In this document: piece after piece, positions 27,561-35,994 of the stretch | How positions within the stretch are numbered: the stretch's first letter is position 1 | Layout of the letters: each line of letters begins with the position of its first letter | Assembly: GCF_014154935.1 (NCBI RefSeq) | Contig: NZ_JACEHH010000021.1 | Coordinates: 62,001-126,000, forward strand | Length of the DNA stretch: 64,000 bases | Reading direction: 5' to 3' | Source of the DNA: Stieleria mannarensis | GTDB lineage: Bacteria > Planctomycetota > Planctomycetia > Pirellulales > Pirellulaceae | Notes under the pieces: model-generated | Seen by the model: only the letters and a program-made list of their open reading frames with translations | What the model was told of the DNA's origin: nothing | The model's database searches: none | Position numbers and translations under genes: made by a program

Positions 27561-29710
27561 TTCACATCTCCTTGATCAACCACGGGTGCAAATCCGATCG
27601 AAGTTTCCATCCAGCCGCCGCACGAGCAACCGCCTCCGCCTTCGGGCGAAAACAGCATCCCTTGGGCCGGGATCGTACTCAGCCAACAACTCGGACGCAG
27701 CCGTGTGAACTCGCTGGTGCTGTCGTTTTCGAGAGACCAAAGCGTCAAGGGCCCCGTCCCGCCGCGGTAGATGACCGAGTTGCCGGCGCCGATCGGCGTG
27801 GCACACCCGCGTCGTTTGCCGAGTGTGCCCGACTTTAGAACGCTGCCGTCGGATGCGTCCAGGATGTGGGGCTGGACCATCAGTTTTCCGTTCATCAAGA
27901 CGGCATGTTGGATGTGGGCGCTGTGGTGGTCTTCGGGCCAATCGACCGATTGATCCCAGCGTGTCCGACCGTCGTTGGCATCCAGTGACACAAAGTGGAA
28001 CTGGCTTTTGCCGGAGGTCTGCAAAACAAACTGCTGGTCGTCGGCGATTCCGAAACTGATGATCGCCTCGTGGTCTTGGGGCGGAACCTTGGATTTCCAC
28101 AACTGTTTTCCGCTGTGCAGATCCAGGCAGACGACCGACGCGGCGTGCCAGATCCTGGAATTAACCAGCTTTCCCGTCTCGGAATCTTGTAGCGACGGGT
28201 CGTCGACTTGGACGAAGTAAATCTGGTCTCCATGAATCGTGATCGTCGAATGAACGATCGCATCGGCGTGGTGCTCCCACTGGATGCTGCCGTAATCTTT
28301 GTCATAGGCGGCGATGGATTTTCCGCAGACCTTGGCGGTCGCGGCATCATCCTTTCCGTCGTACCAGGCGGCCTTGTCCCAAAACGTGGAATACGCGCTT
28401 CCTTGTTTTACGGCCGTTCCGACGACATGGTTGTCCGTGACCGCGACGTAGCCCCATTCGCAATCGTCTTGGCGTTCACTCGGAAGCAGCATCGTGCGTT
28501 TCATTTCGCCCGTTGCGGCATCGATCACCCACAGCCGATCTTTGACCGCGGCAAACACATGGGACTCATCGGCACACCAATTGGCCGAATCACGCGGGAT
28601 GTTCACGCGACGCAGGTCCGGAATCTCCATCGACCACAGGACGGCGCCGTTGAACGCATCGACGGCGATCATGCGGTTCATCCCTTGATGAAACAGCCGG
28701 CCGCCGACGGCCAGGGGAGCCGGCATCCGTGGGTTGCGGTCGATGCCGAAATCCGCGCCGGGTTTGCCGATCCATTTCACTTCCAGGTCGGCGGTGTTGT
28801 CGACTCCGCCCAACATCTCGCCCGAATAAGACGCGTTGGCCGCCGATCCGTACTGGTGCCCCCAGGCGGCCAGATCGGGCTGCTCGGCTCGGCGGCCGAT
28901 CATCACTTCGGCGCCGAGCCGCTGCCACGTGAATCCCTCCGGTTGAGCGGTCCCGCCGAGTTTGACGACTTGGCCGAGCGGTGCCAAACGTCCGATCGCA
29001 GCGTCGAAATCTTCGTCGCGGACGATCACCAAGTTGGCGACCGAGGGTGGCAGATCCGACGCCTGCTGGACGGTCAGCCGGGTTCCATACTTGCCCTCGG
29101 CATACCAGCGTCGGCGGAGCGATTCCTGCGTGTTCGGATTCCGAGTCGATAGCACGACGGTCATCGAAGTTTCGGCGGCGACCGATTCAGCCCATTCCGG
29201 ATCGACGCCCTCGACGACCACCGCATAACCGCCCGGTTGCCGCAGTTGTTCGAGGACGCTTTGACAACCGTCAACCGATTCCGATGCCCGGATCGGCGCC
29301 GGCGTGTAATTCATGTGGCCTTCGAGCTGATAGATCTCGCTGAACAGCCGCTTGCCTTGCCGCCGAACGCCGATTCGATACCAGTAGTCTTGACCGAATT
29401 GAAGGTTGTCGATGACAACGCGATGGTACGTGCCGGCCGACTCGGACGCGATCACGCTGCCGAGTTTCCGGGTCGGTCCGTAGGCCAGCGCCGAAGCCCC
29501 CGCGATGTTCGATTGCCAACAAAACTCCGCGGACGTCGGCGTGAGAAAGCGGACGCTGGGGCTGACTTCCAACGAATCCGGCGAGGCTGTCGGTGCCTCA
29601 ACCGTCGTTTCCGCGCCCATCGACGGTGCCCCCAGCACCACGCCGATTGCGAGGACAAAAACGAAATCAAAGAATCGTTGAGAGTCCCGATCAAAGAATG
29701 GTGTGCCCAT
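27557..29710 (-). CDS. secreted fibronectin-like + PQQ beta-propeller protein, first gene of operon
   Basis: A 717-aa protein from ATG 29710; an upstream TTG at 29749 is less likely. The signal peptide FFDFVFVLAIGVVLGAPSMG is followed by a fibronectin/purple-acid-phosphatase N-domain-like module (VRFLTPTSAEFCWQSNIAGA ... FGQDYWYRIGVRRQG). A Rossmann-like linker follows (VVVEGVDPEWAESVAAETSM), then the propeller: MIAVDAFNGAVLWSMEI, VIDAATGEMKRTMLL, VCLDLHSGKQLWKSKV, VSLDANDGRTRWDQSV. The C-terminus has a Gly/Cys cluster (EGGGGCSCGGWMET). It heads the three-gene coupled operon and diverges from the XylR-type regulator. Confidence 0.83.
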   Translation of the reverse strand: MGTPFFDRDSQRFFDFVFVLAIGVVLGAPSMGAETTVEAPTASPDSLEVSPSVRFLTPTSAEFCWQSNIAGASALAYGPTRKLGSVIASESAGTYHRVVIDNLQFGQDYWYRIGVRRQGKRLFSEIYQLEGHMNYTPAPIRASESVDGCQSVLEQLRQPGGYAVVVEGVDPEWAESVAAETSMTVVLSTRNPNTQESLRRRWYAEGKYGTRLTVQQASDLPPSVANLVIVRDEDFDAAIGRLAPLGQVVKLGGTAQPEGFTWQRLGAEVMIGRRAEQPDLAAWGHQYGSAANASYSGEMLGGVDNTADLEVKWIGKPGADFGIDRNPRMPAPLAVGGRLFHQGMNRMIAVDAFNGAVLWSMEIPDLRRVNIPRDSANWCADESHVFAAVKDRLWVIDAATGEMKRTMLLPSERQDDCEWGYVAVTDNHVVGTAVKQGSAYSTFWDKAAWYDGKDDAATAKVCGKSIAAYDKDYGSIQWEHHADAIVHSTITIHGDQIYFVQVDDPSLQDSETGKLVNSRIWHAASVVCLDLHSGKQLWKSKVPPQDHEAIISFGIADDQQFVLQTSGKSQFHFVSLDANDGRTRWDQSVDWPEDHHSAHIQHAVLMNGKLMVQPHILDASDGSVLKSGTLGKRRGCATPIGAGNSVIYRGGTGPLTLWSLENDSTSEFTRLRPSCWLSTIPAQGMLFSPEGGGGCSCGGWMETSIGFAPVVDQGDVK

Positions 29711-30070
29711 CAAGTTCGCCCACAGTTTCGACTGACGAATGAAAAACAATATTGGTGACGATCACCACAACGCCTTGCCCATCGTATCCGATCGGCTTCT
29801 CGCCGGATGCGATTGCCACGCTATTGATCAACTTTCATTCCGGCAAGCCCATCGATTCCAAATCGCGTCTTGTTTACTTCGATGATGATATGACTTTCAT
29901 CAATTCTTGATCTTCGCCGCCGCACAACCTTCGTGCGTGTCGAAACAATGTGTCGCACGGTGATTGCACCATCGTCACGTCGGCGATGCGGCGAAGCAAA
30001 CAAACATCCAACGACGTCATCGGATTTGGGAATTTCCACCACGCGAACGCCACGCTCATCTGCCCGAAAA
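29711..30070. promoter_or_regulatory. divergent promoter region, PQQ operon / XylR-type regulator
   Basis: This 360-base region lies between divergent genes and must carry both promoters. The part around 29850-29920 is AT-richer than its surroundings (CTTGTTTACTTCGATGATGA) and has GATGAAAGTCAT-like partial dyads, making it the best candidate for the promoters and operator. No small gene is supported. Confidence 0.45.
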
Positions 30071-31249
30071 ATGGACTCGGGGCTCGTCAAGATTGCCGTC
30101 TTGATCCAGGCTTCGAACAACTTTAGCCGCAGAATCATTCTCGGTGCTTCGGCCTACAGTCGGCTGCACGGCGGCTGGGATTTCCTGTACCCGGCGACGT
30201 CGACCAATGGGCTGCAATTCCCCAAGGGCGAGGTCGCGTTGCCCGAGGGCTGGGACGGGGACGGAATTCTGTTCCGCTGCACCAGCGACACGCTGTGGTC
30301 CAAGGTCCAAAATTCCGGCTGCCCTGCTGTCAATGTCTCTTGGCGAGGATTGAAATATGACCAGTCGGTCAGCGTCGTCGCGGACCCGGCAAAGTGTGGC
30401 GAAATGGTCGCCAGCTACATCGCCTCGAAACAATTTCAAGTGTTCGGTTACGTCGGGGTTCCTCATTGGCAAGGCTATCCGTCGCAGTTGTTCGATACGA
30501 TCCAAAACATCCTGGGCCCCGACTTGATCGTGTTTGAGTTTCCTGACAAGAAGAAGTATCGCACGGTCTTGCGTCAAAAACTTTGCAGGTGGGTCAGGGA
30601 GTTGCCAAAGCCGATCGGAATCGTGACCTGGTCGACCGACCAAGCCAGGATCTTGATTTCGATTTGTTTAAGCCAGGGCATCTCCGTTCCCAACGACGTC
30701 TCGATCGTCACCTGCGAGTACGATGAACTGTCCGCCGCGCTCGCGCCGATTTCGATTTCCGGTGTCTTTCAAAACCCCAACCAGGTCGGCTTCGAGGCCG
30801 CTCAAACACTGCATGGGATGATGTCAGGCCAATCCTCAGCACCTCCGATCGGCCTGGTTCCACCGGTCGATGTGATCGAGCGTGAATCATCCAAAGTCGT
30901 TGCGTTTTATGATGATTTTACTCAGAACTGTTTGCGGTTGATCGACCACCATCTGGCCCACGGAATCAACGCGACGAAGCTGGCCAGCGAGATGGATGTT
31001 TCCCGGCGGACACTGGAAATCAAACTCTCGCGCACGTTGGACCGGTCTCCCTCCGCCGTCATCGACGAATTCAAGGTCCGGAAAGCCAAACGGTTGTTGT
31101 CCGACACCAATCTGTTCCTCGACGATATTGCACGACGCACAGGATTTTCTTCGCCGTCGGCGTTCACAAGGTTCTTCAAACGCCACTTGGGGTGTGCGCC
31201 GAGCGAGTATCGCAGCGTGCATGTGTCAGGAGACTTCGGAATCGCCTAA
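30071..31249 (+). CDS. XylR-type AraC-family transcriptional regulator
   Basis: A 392-aa DNA-binding regulator. I chose ATG 30071 (MDSGLVKIAVLIQASNNFSR) because the LacI-like sugar-binding domain begins there. That domain runs to ~280 (GWDFLYPATS, GYVGVPHWQGYPSQ, GIVTWSTDQARILISICLSQ, VPNDVSIVTCEYDELSAALA, ISISGVFQNPNQVGFEAAQT). The C-terminal ~100 residues are an AraC double helix-turn-helix (ATKLASEMDVSRRTLEIKLS; IARRTGFSSPSAFTRFFKRH). Planctomycetes use such proteins to sense sugars. The divergent PQQ operon is an obvious candidate target. The last codons and the stop lie inside a 16-base sequence that recurs at 63968-63983. Confidence 0.9.
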   Translation: MDSGLVKIAVLIQASNNFSRRIILGASAYSRLHGGWDFLYPATSTNGLQFPKGEVALPEGWDGDGILFRCTSDTLWSKVQNSGCPAVNVSWRGLKYDQSVSVVADPAKCGEMVASYIASKQFQVFGYVGVPHWQGYPSQLFDTIQNILGPDLIVFEFPDKKKYRTVLRQKLCRWVRELPKPIGIVTWSTDQARILISICLSQGISVPNDVSIVTCEYDELSAALAPISISGVFQNPNQVGFEAAQTLHGMMSGQSSAPPIGLVPPVDVIERESSKVVAFYDDFTQNCLRLIDHHLAHGINATKLASEMDVSRRTLEIKLSRTLDRSPSAVIDEFKVRKAKRLLSDTNLFLDDIARRTGFSSPSAFTRFFKRHLGCAPSEYRSVHVSGDFGIA

Positions 31250-31265
31250 AGGCGCAACACCAGTG

Positions 31266-32726
31266 CTAGTACGCGGTCTCTTGTTTCCAAACCACCAACA
31301 CGGTTTTGAACAGGATCTTCAAATCCAGCCACAGCGACCAGCGGCGGATGTATTGATGATCCCATTGGATCCGCTGTTCCATCTTTTCGATCGTTTCCGT
31401 CTCGCCGCGACATCCGTTGACTTGGGCCAATCCGGTGATGCCCGGTTTGACTTTGTGCCGCAACATGTAACCGCGGATCTGCCCGCGGTACTGTTCGTTG
31501 TGAGCGGTCGCGTGCGGCCGCGGTCCGACCAGCGACATCGAGCCTTCGATCACGTTGAACAATTGCGGCAACTCGTCCAAACTCGTCTTGCGCAAGATCG
31601 CGCCCAGCTTGGTAATCCTCGGGTCACCCTTGGTCGCTTGCTTGACGACCGGTCCGTTGTCGCAGGTTCGCATCGAACGGAACTTCCACACCAGGATTTC
31701 TTTGCCGTCCAATCCATAGCGTTTTTGGCGAAAGAAGATCGGGCCCTTGCTGGTCAGTTTGACGGCGATCGCGATCAATGTCATCGGGATCGCTGCGATC
31801 AGCAGTGCGGCCAAGGCGATCGTGACATCGGCGATCCGTTTCAGCACGCCGTCGACGCCGAACAGCGGGTTTTCGAACACGCTGACCGCCGGCAATCCAC
31901 CCATGTTGGTCCAGCGAGAATGCAGCAATTCAAACACGAAAAAGTCCGGGACGATGTAAACCGAGACGGTCGAATCGCTCAGTTGGTCCAGCAGGTACCG
32001 GATCCGGTCTTCGGCGCGCATCGGCAAGGTCACCATCACGGTATCAATTTGACCGCCACGACATTGCTCGACCAGTTCCGACAGGTTGCCCGCCAGCGTC
32101 GCGCTGTCTTCCGCGTCCGCTTCGGGTCCGAGGTTGTCTTTCATGTCCGAGACGGACTGCGTCGGGCGGTCTTCGACACGGTCGTCAAAGAAGCCCACCA
32201 GGTTGAATCCCAATGCGGGTTCGGCGTCGATGTTCTTGGCGGTTTGTCGGCCGAGTGTGTTCAGTCCGGCGATCGCAACCCGACGTGTTCCGTATCCGCG
32301 GCGCTTGGCCGATTGCTGAATGATCCGCAGCAGCATCCTGGACAGTGCGACCATCATCGGTGCGATGACCGCCCAGATGAACATCAAGCTGCGGGCAAAC
32401 ACCTCGCCATAACGAGTGGCAAATCCGATCACGGTCAATGACATCACGGTCATCACCCAGGTGACCATGATCGCGGTGATTTCGTCATTGGCGTTGCCAC
32501 GGTCACGCGTCCGTGACACACCGGTGATCTTCGACAGGATCAAAAAGATGATCACGGCCAGTAGCCCCAGGACCATCCCCGCATCGTCCATCCAGCCGCG
32601 GGCCACCTGTTTCACCACGTACAGCGATCCCAGGATGGAAATCGCGTCCAGGGTCGGCTGCAACAAATCCAGGGAGTGGCGTTCACCGGCGATCGGCGAA
32701 CGTTTATCGAAAGAACTCTCAGGCAT
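31266..32726 (-). CDS. undecaprenyl-phosphate sugar phosphotransferase (WcaJ/PssY-like)
   Basis: A 486-aa membrane enzyme that starts polysaccharide repeat-unit synthesis by moving a sugar phosphate from UDP-sugar to undecaprenyl phosphate. Four N-terminal membrane segments precede a nucleotide-binding-like region (RRVAIAGLNTLGRQTAKNID), a fifth hydrophobic segment (IALAALLIAAIPMTLIAIAV) and the catalytic domain: KFRSMR, DPRITKLGAILRKTSLDELP, SMSLVGPRPHATAHNEQY and PGITGLAQVNGCRG. I chose ATG 32726 over the upstream TTG at 32744. No glycosyltransferases adjoin it. Its stop faces the XylR-type gene 16 bases away. Confidence 0.92.
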   Translation of the reverse strand: MPESSFDKRSPIAGERHSLDLLQPTLDAISILGSLYVVKQVARGWMDDAGMVLGLLAVIIFLILSKITGVSRTRDRGNANDEITAIMVTWVMTVMSLTVIGFATRYGEVFARSLMFIWAVIAPMMVALSRMLLRIIQQSAKRRGYGTRRVAIAGLNTLGRQTAKNIDAEPALGFNLVGFFDDRVEDRPTQSVSDMKDNLGPEADAEDSATLAGNLSELVEQCRGGQIDTVMVTLPMRAEDRIRYLLDQLSDSTVSVYIVPDFFVFELLHSRWTNMGGLPAVSVFENPLFGVDGVLKRIADVTIALAALLIAAIPMTLIAIAVKLTSKGPIFFRQKRYGLDGKEILVWKFRSMRTCDNGPVVKQATKGDPRITKLGAILRKTSLDELPQLFNVIEGSMSLVGPRPHATAHNEQYRGQIRGYMLRHKVKPGITGLAQVNGCRGETETIEKMEQRIQWDHQYIRRWSLWLDLKILFKTVLVVWKQETAY

Positions 32727-32792
32727 CGAGGTGTGGGGCGTCAAAGGAGCGGCGTGCAGGAACGAGACCCGGGCCCGAGTCTCCGCCGAATC

Positions 32793-33722
32793 CTAGGTCG
32801 CCGATGCGTCGTACCAATCCAGGCCCAGGTCCAACCACGTCGCTTGGTGCGTCAACGCGCCGCTGCTGATGCGTTCCACGCCGGTCGCGGCGATCGCAGC
32901 GATCGTGTCAATCGTGACGGTCCCGGAAACTTCCAATTCGACCGCGGGATTCAGTTCGTCGCGAAGCCGGACGGCCGCCCGGATGTCGTCGAGCGTGAAA
33001 TTGTCGATCAACACGATGTCGGGACCGGCCGGCAGCACCTCGCGCAGTTGGTCCAACGTGTCGACTTCGATTTCGACGATTGGCGGTGCCGTCATCCGCT
33101 GGATCTGGCCGCCCCGCCATTGCAACGCTTTTTCCACCGCGACCCGCGGCGACATCGGCCGGCCGGCGGTGCCGCCGAGTTGCAAGTGGTTGTCCTTGAT
33201 CAAGAATCCGTCATAGAGCCCACGGCGATGGTTACGCCCCCCGCCACACGTCACCGCGTACTTTTCCAATAGCCTCCAACCAGGTGTCGTCTTCCGCGTG
33301 TCGTAAATCGACGCCTTGGAACCGGAGATCGCGTCCACATAAGTTTTCGCTTGGGTTGCGACGCCGCACAGACGCGATAGCAGATTCAAAACCGTCCGTT
33401 CGCTGGTCAGCAGATCGCGGACGTTGCCACGCAATCGCGCGATCGCTTGCCCGGGGACCAACGCCTGGCCGTCCTCGGCGAGCACTTCCAATTCGAGATC
33501 GGCTTGGAATTCATCCACGATCCAGGGCAAGATGGCCATTCCGGCGGTGACGCCCGATTGGCGCGGGACGATTTCACAGCCGCCACGCCGCTCGTCGTCG
33601 ACCATGCAGACGCTGGTCCAGTCCACCGAATCGCTCAGGTCCTCGGCGATCGCCAACCGGACCAGCAATCGGGTGTCGTTCTCCAGAGAGGAATCGGCGG
33701 TGACGGTGACGTAGTCGGGCAT
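32793..33722 (-). CDS. nadC: nicotinate-nucleotide diphosphorylase (carboxylating)
   Basis: A 309-aa enzyme that makes nicotinate mononucleotide from quinolinate and PRPP in NAD synthesis. Signature blocks are LLVRLAIAEDLSDSVDWTSV, LTSERTVLNLLSRLCGVATQ, YDTRKTTPGWRLLEKYAVTC with GGGRNHRRGLYDGFLIKDNH, VEIEVDTLDQL, DIVLIDNF, and VELEVSGTVTIDTIAAIAAT then ERISSGALTH. Length and motif order are normal. It is followed on the same strand by the sugar transferase gene (66-base gap) without any functional link. Confidence 0.96.
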   Translation of the reverse strand: MPDYVTVTADSSLENDTRLLVRLAIAEDLSDSVDWTSVCMVDDERRGGCEIVPRQSGVTAGMAILPWIVDEFQADLELEVLAEDGQALVPGQAIARLRGNVRDLLTSERTVLNLLSRLCGVATQAKTYVDAISGSKASIYDTRKTTPGWRLLEKYAVTCGGGRNHRRGLYDGFLIKDNHLQLGGTAGRPMSPRVAVEKALQWRGGQIQRMTAPPIVEIEVDTLDQLREVLPAGPDIVLIDNFTLDDIRAAVRLRDELNPAVELEVSGTVTIDTIAAIAATGVERISSGALTHQATWLDLGLDWYDASAT

Positions 33723-33889
33723 GATGAATCGGGCGGGTGGACGGCAAACGCTAGCAAAATCAATTTAAAGAAAGTCGCCCCAAGATCGCGTCGAACGTCT
33801 TGCGGCCGCCGATGCGATGCAAAAACATGACATCGGTGGCGGGAACTCTAACGCGACTCGGTGTAGGCGTGAATCACAGGCAGACGCGG

Positions 33890-34300
33890 ATGAACGCGGA
33901 AACGGACCGGAGTTTACCATCGCTGTTGCATCCGGCGGTTCAAAACGCCACCGCTGCGCTGTCATTGGTTGCGATGGTGACGATCGCCGGGCTGGCGTTT
34001 TGGAGCGGTACGCCACGCCGGCTGGCCGATCCGGAGACGGCCCGGAGCGTCCAGCCGCCCTTTCAAATCAATCTCAACGAGGCCGGAAAACGCGAATTGA
34101 TGCTGCTGCCCGGCGTCGGGGAGCGGACGGCGAATCGGATTTTGGAAGATCGCGAACGCAAGGGCCCGTTTCTTTCGCTGCATGATCTGCAGCGGGTGCC
34201 CGGAATCGGCCCGAAAACGATCCAAGAGATTTCGCCGCATTGCCGCCCGGTGAGCGACACGGGCGGTCCGTCGGACGATCGGTTGGTAGCCGAGCGGTAG
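33890..34300 (+). CDS. ComEA-like helix-hairpin-helix protein
   Basis: A 136-aa protein from ATG 33890 (MNAETDRSLPSLLHPAV). A single membrane segment (ATAALSLVAMVTIAGLAFWS) is followed by a double helix-hairpin-helix module: INLNEAGKRELMLLPGVGER, then RILEDRERKGPFLSLHDLQR and VPGIGPKTIQEISPH. This is the arrangement of ComEA, which binds incoming DNA in the periplasm during natural transformation. The tail after the module is short. No other competence gene is adjacent. The frame is open upstream to 33800 without homology. Confidence 0.82.
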   Translation: MNAETDRSLPSLLHPAVQNATAALSLVAMVTIAGLAFWSGTPRRLADPETARSVQPPFQINLNEAGKRELMLLPGVGERTANRILEDRERKGPFLSLHDLQRVPGIGPKTIQEISPHCRPVSDTGGPSDDRLVAER

Positions 34301-34308
34301 GCTTGGAA

Positions 34309-34333
34309 GTCGCTACGCTCGATGCGAGCGTGG
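34309..34333. repeat. single arm of the GTAGC-type repeat (element D)
   Basis: GTCGCTACGCTCGATGCGAG followed by CGTGG matches the arm consensus of elements A-C, and is itself partly palindromic (CTCG-ATG-CGAG). No opposing arm is seen nearby. Confidence 0.55.
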
Positions 34334-34369
34334 ACAGCACAGGGAATCCACCAGTTTGTTCGACGATTC

Positions 34370-34450
34370 ACCGTCCGACCTCCCTTCGCCGCGCTCGACC
34401 TTCCTGCCGGGAGGGTGATTTCCAACACCGCACGACCTCGGCAGGGAGGG
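34370..34450. repeat. MITE-like element type M, copy 2 (reverse orientation, one arm)
   Basis: Read on the minus strand this is GAGGTCGTGCGGTGTTGG then AAATCACCCTCCCGGCAGG, AAGGTCGAGCGCGGCGAAGG and GAGG. It matches the left arm of the element at 16645-16850 almost base for base over ~65 positions. Together with element D it fills the gap 34301-34469. Confidence 0.75.
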
Positions 34451-34469
34451 TGGATTCCGCGCCCGGCGA

Positions 34470-35810
34470 TCAAATCAGCTGCTTGGCCGCGTCGCACAGC
34501 GATTGGGCTTCGGTTTCGGATTCCGCTTCGGCGATCATCCGCACGATCGGTTCGGTGTTGCTGCCGCGGACCAGCAACCAGCGATCCGGCCAGGCCAGTC
34601 GCAGCCCGTCGCTCTGGTCGACGCTGGCGTCGGAGAATTTTTCGCGAAGTTGTTGAAAAAGTTCGGGCAAGCGATCGGTCGACACCGCCGCTTTGTCTTT
34701 GCAGATGGCCAGTTTGGGCAGCGCATCGGCAAGTTCGGCCAACGACTTTCCGGTCGAGGCCATCAGGTCCAACACTTGGGCCATAGCGACGAAGCTGTCG
34801 CGGACGTAACCGACCCGCGGGTCGATCGGCCCGCCGTTGCCTTCGCCGCCGTAGGTGGCTTGGTTGGCGATCATTTTGTCGGCCACGTTGGCTTCACCGA
34901 CGGCGCTGCGATAGGCTTTCACGCCGGCCGCTTCGGCCAACCGTTCGCTCATCCCGCTGGTCGCCCCATTGATAACGATCGGACCGCGAGTCGCTTCGTC
35001 GGCCAGGGCGCGTTGAACACACAATGCCAACGTGTACTCTTCGCCGATATAGCGACCGGCGCCATCGATCAATGCCAACCGGTCGGCGTCGGGGTCTTGG
35101 CAAAATCCGACGGCACACCCGGACTTGGAAACCGTTTCGGCGACCCCGGCCAGGTTTTCGGCGGTCGGTTCGGGGACGTGTTCGAATTGGCCGTCGGGAG
35201 TATCGCCGAGCGCGGTCACGTCGCAACCGAGTGCTTCCAGCAATCGCACGCCCAGCAAGCCGCCGGCACCATGGTTGCTGTCGATCAGCACTCGGTAGCC
35301 AGCCGTCCGAATCGCATCGACATCGACCGTCTTGAGGACGGCGTCCAGGTGCGGTTGGTGTGGATCGGACTCGGTTTGCACGTCGCCGATTTGGTCGAAC
35401 GGGCACCAGGCGGCGGTTTCGGCCAAATAGGCGTCACGGATTTTTGCACCGGTGTCTGCGTCGAGCACGCGTCCGTCGCCGCCGAACAGCTTGATCCCGT
35501 TGTAGGGCGGCGGGTTGTGGCTGGCGGAGATTTGCACGGCACCGGCGGCGCCGGTGTGTTTGACCAGCACGCCGATCGTGGGTGTGGAGGCCACGTCGGC
35601 GTCAATCACGTTGCGACCGCAGGCCCGCAGGGCGGCGACGATCGCATCCCGCAGCATCGGGCCGCTGCTGCGTCCGTCTCGGCCGACGATGATCGTGCCG
35701 GCCGGCAATTCCGCGGCGAATGCCGCCACGTAGCCGCCGGCGACGACGGGGGTCAACGTTTCGCCGACGATTCCGCGGAGTCCGCTGACGCTGATGATTA
35801 ACTTGCTCAT
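34470..35810 (-). CDS. glmM: phosphoglucosamine mutase / phosphomannomutase family enzyme
   Basis: A 446-aa alpha-D-phosphohexomutase. Blocks are SVSGLRGIVGETLTP, the phosphoserine loop GAVQISASHNPPPYNGIKLF, the metal loop CQDPDADRLALIDG, the sugar loop GEGNGGPIDPRVGYVRDS and the phosphate loop RGSNTEPIVRMIAEA. The length and DPDADR/GEGNGG motifs fit GlmM/ManB, making GlcN-1-P for cell-wall or LPS precursors; a phosphomannomutase role is possible. It diverges from a second, larger phosphohexomutase with 184 bases between the starts. Confidence 0.88.
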   Translation of the reverse strand: MSKLIISVSGLRGIVGETLTPVVAGGYVAAFAAELPAGTIIVGRDGRSSGPMLRDAIVAALRACGRNVIDADVASTPTIGVLVKHTGAAGAVQISASHNPPPYNGIKLFGGDGRVLDADTGAKIRDAYLAETAAWCPFDQIGDVQTESDPHQPHLDAVLKTVDVDAIRTAGYRVLIDSNHGAGGLLGVRLLEALGCDVTALGDTPDGQFEHVPEPTAENLAGVAETVSKSGCAVGFCQDPDADRLALIDGAGRYIGEEYTLALCVQRALADEATRGPIVINGATSGMSERLAEAAGVKAYRSAVGEANVADKMIANQATYGGEGNGGPIDPRVGYVRDSFVAMAQVLDLMASTGKSLAELADALPKLAICKDKAAVSTDRLPELFQQLREKFSDASVDQSDGLRLAWPDRWLLVRGSNTEPIVRMIAEAESETEAQSLCDAAKQLI

Positions 35811-35994
35811 CCAATGGTTCCGATTGCGCTAAAGATTCGAGACAAGGCGCCGTTGCCCTCCATGACTCTGGTTCGTTCGGCCGCCGAGTCAACCGGTCGT
35901 TGCAAAGCACACCGATAAATAAATAGAATCGCCCGCGACCGAATCGGCAAGAACATCTGATCGCCTTTCCGCTGAACCACAGGCCCCCCTCTCG

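Noticed and set aside
34503-35801. 432-codon open frame opposite the phosphohexomutase
   Set aside because: Composition is Gly/Arg/His/Val-rich without motifs, and the minus frame is a complete enzyme.
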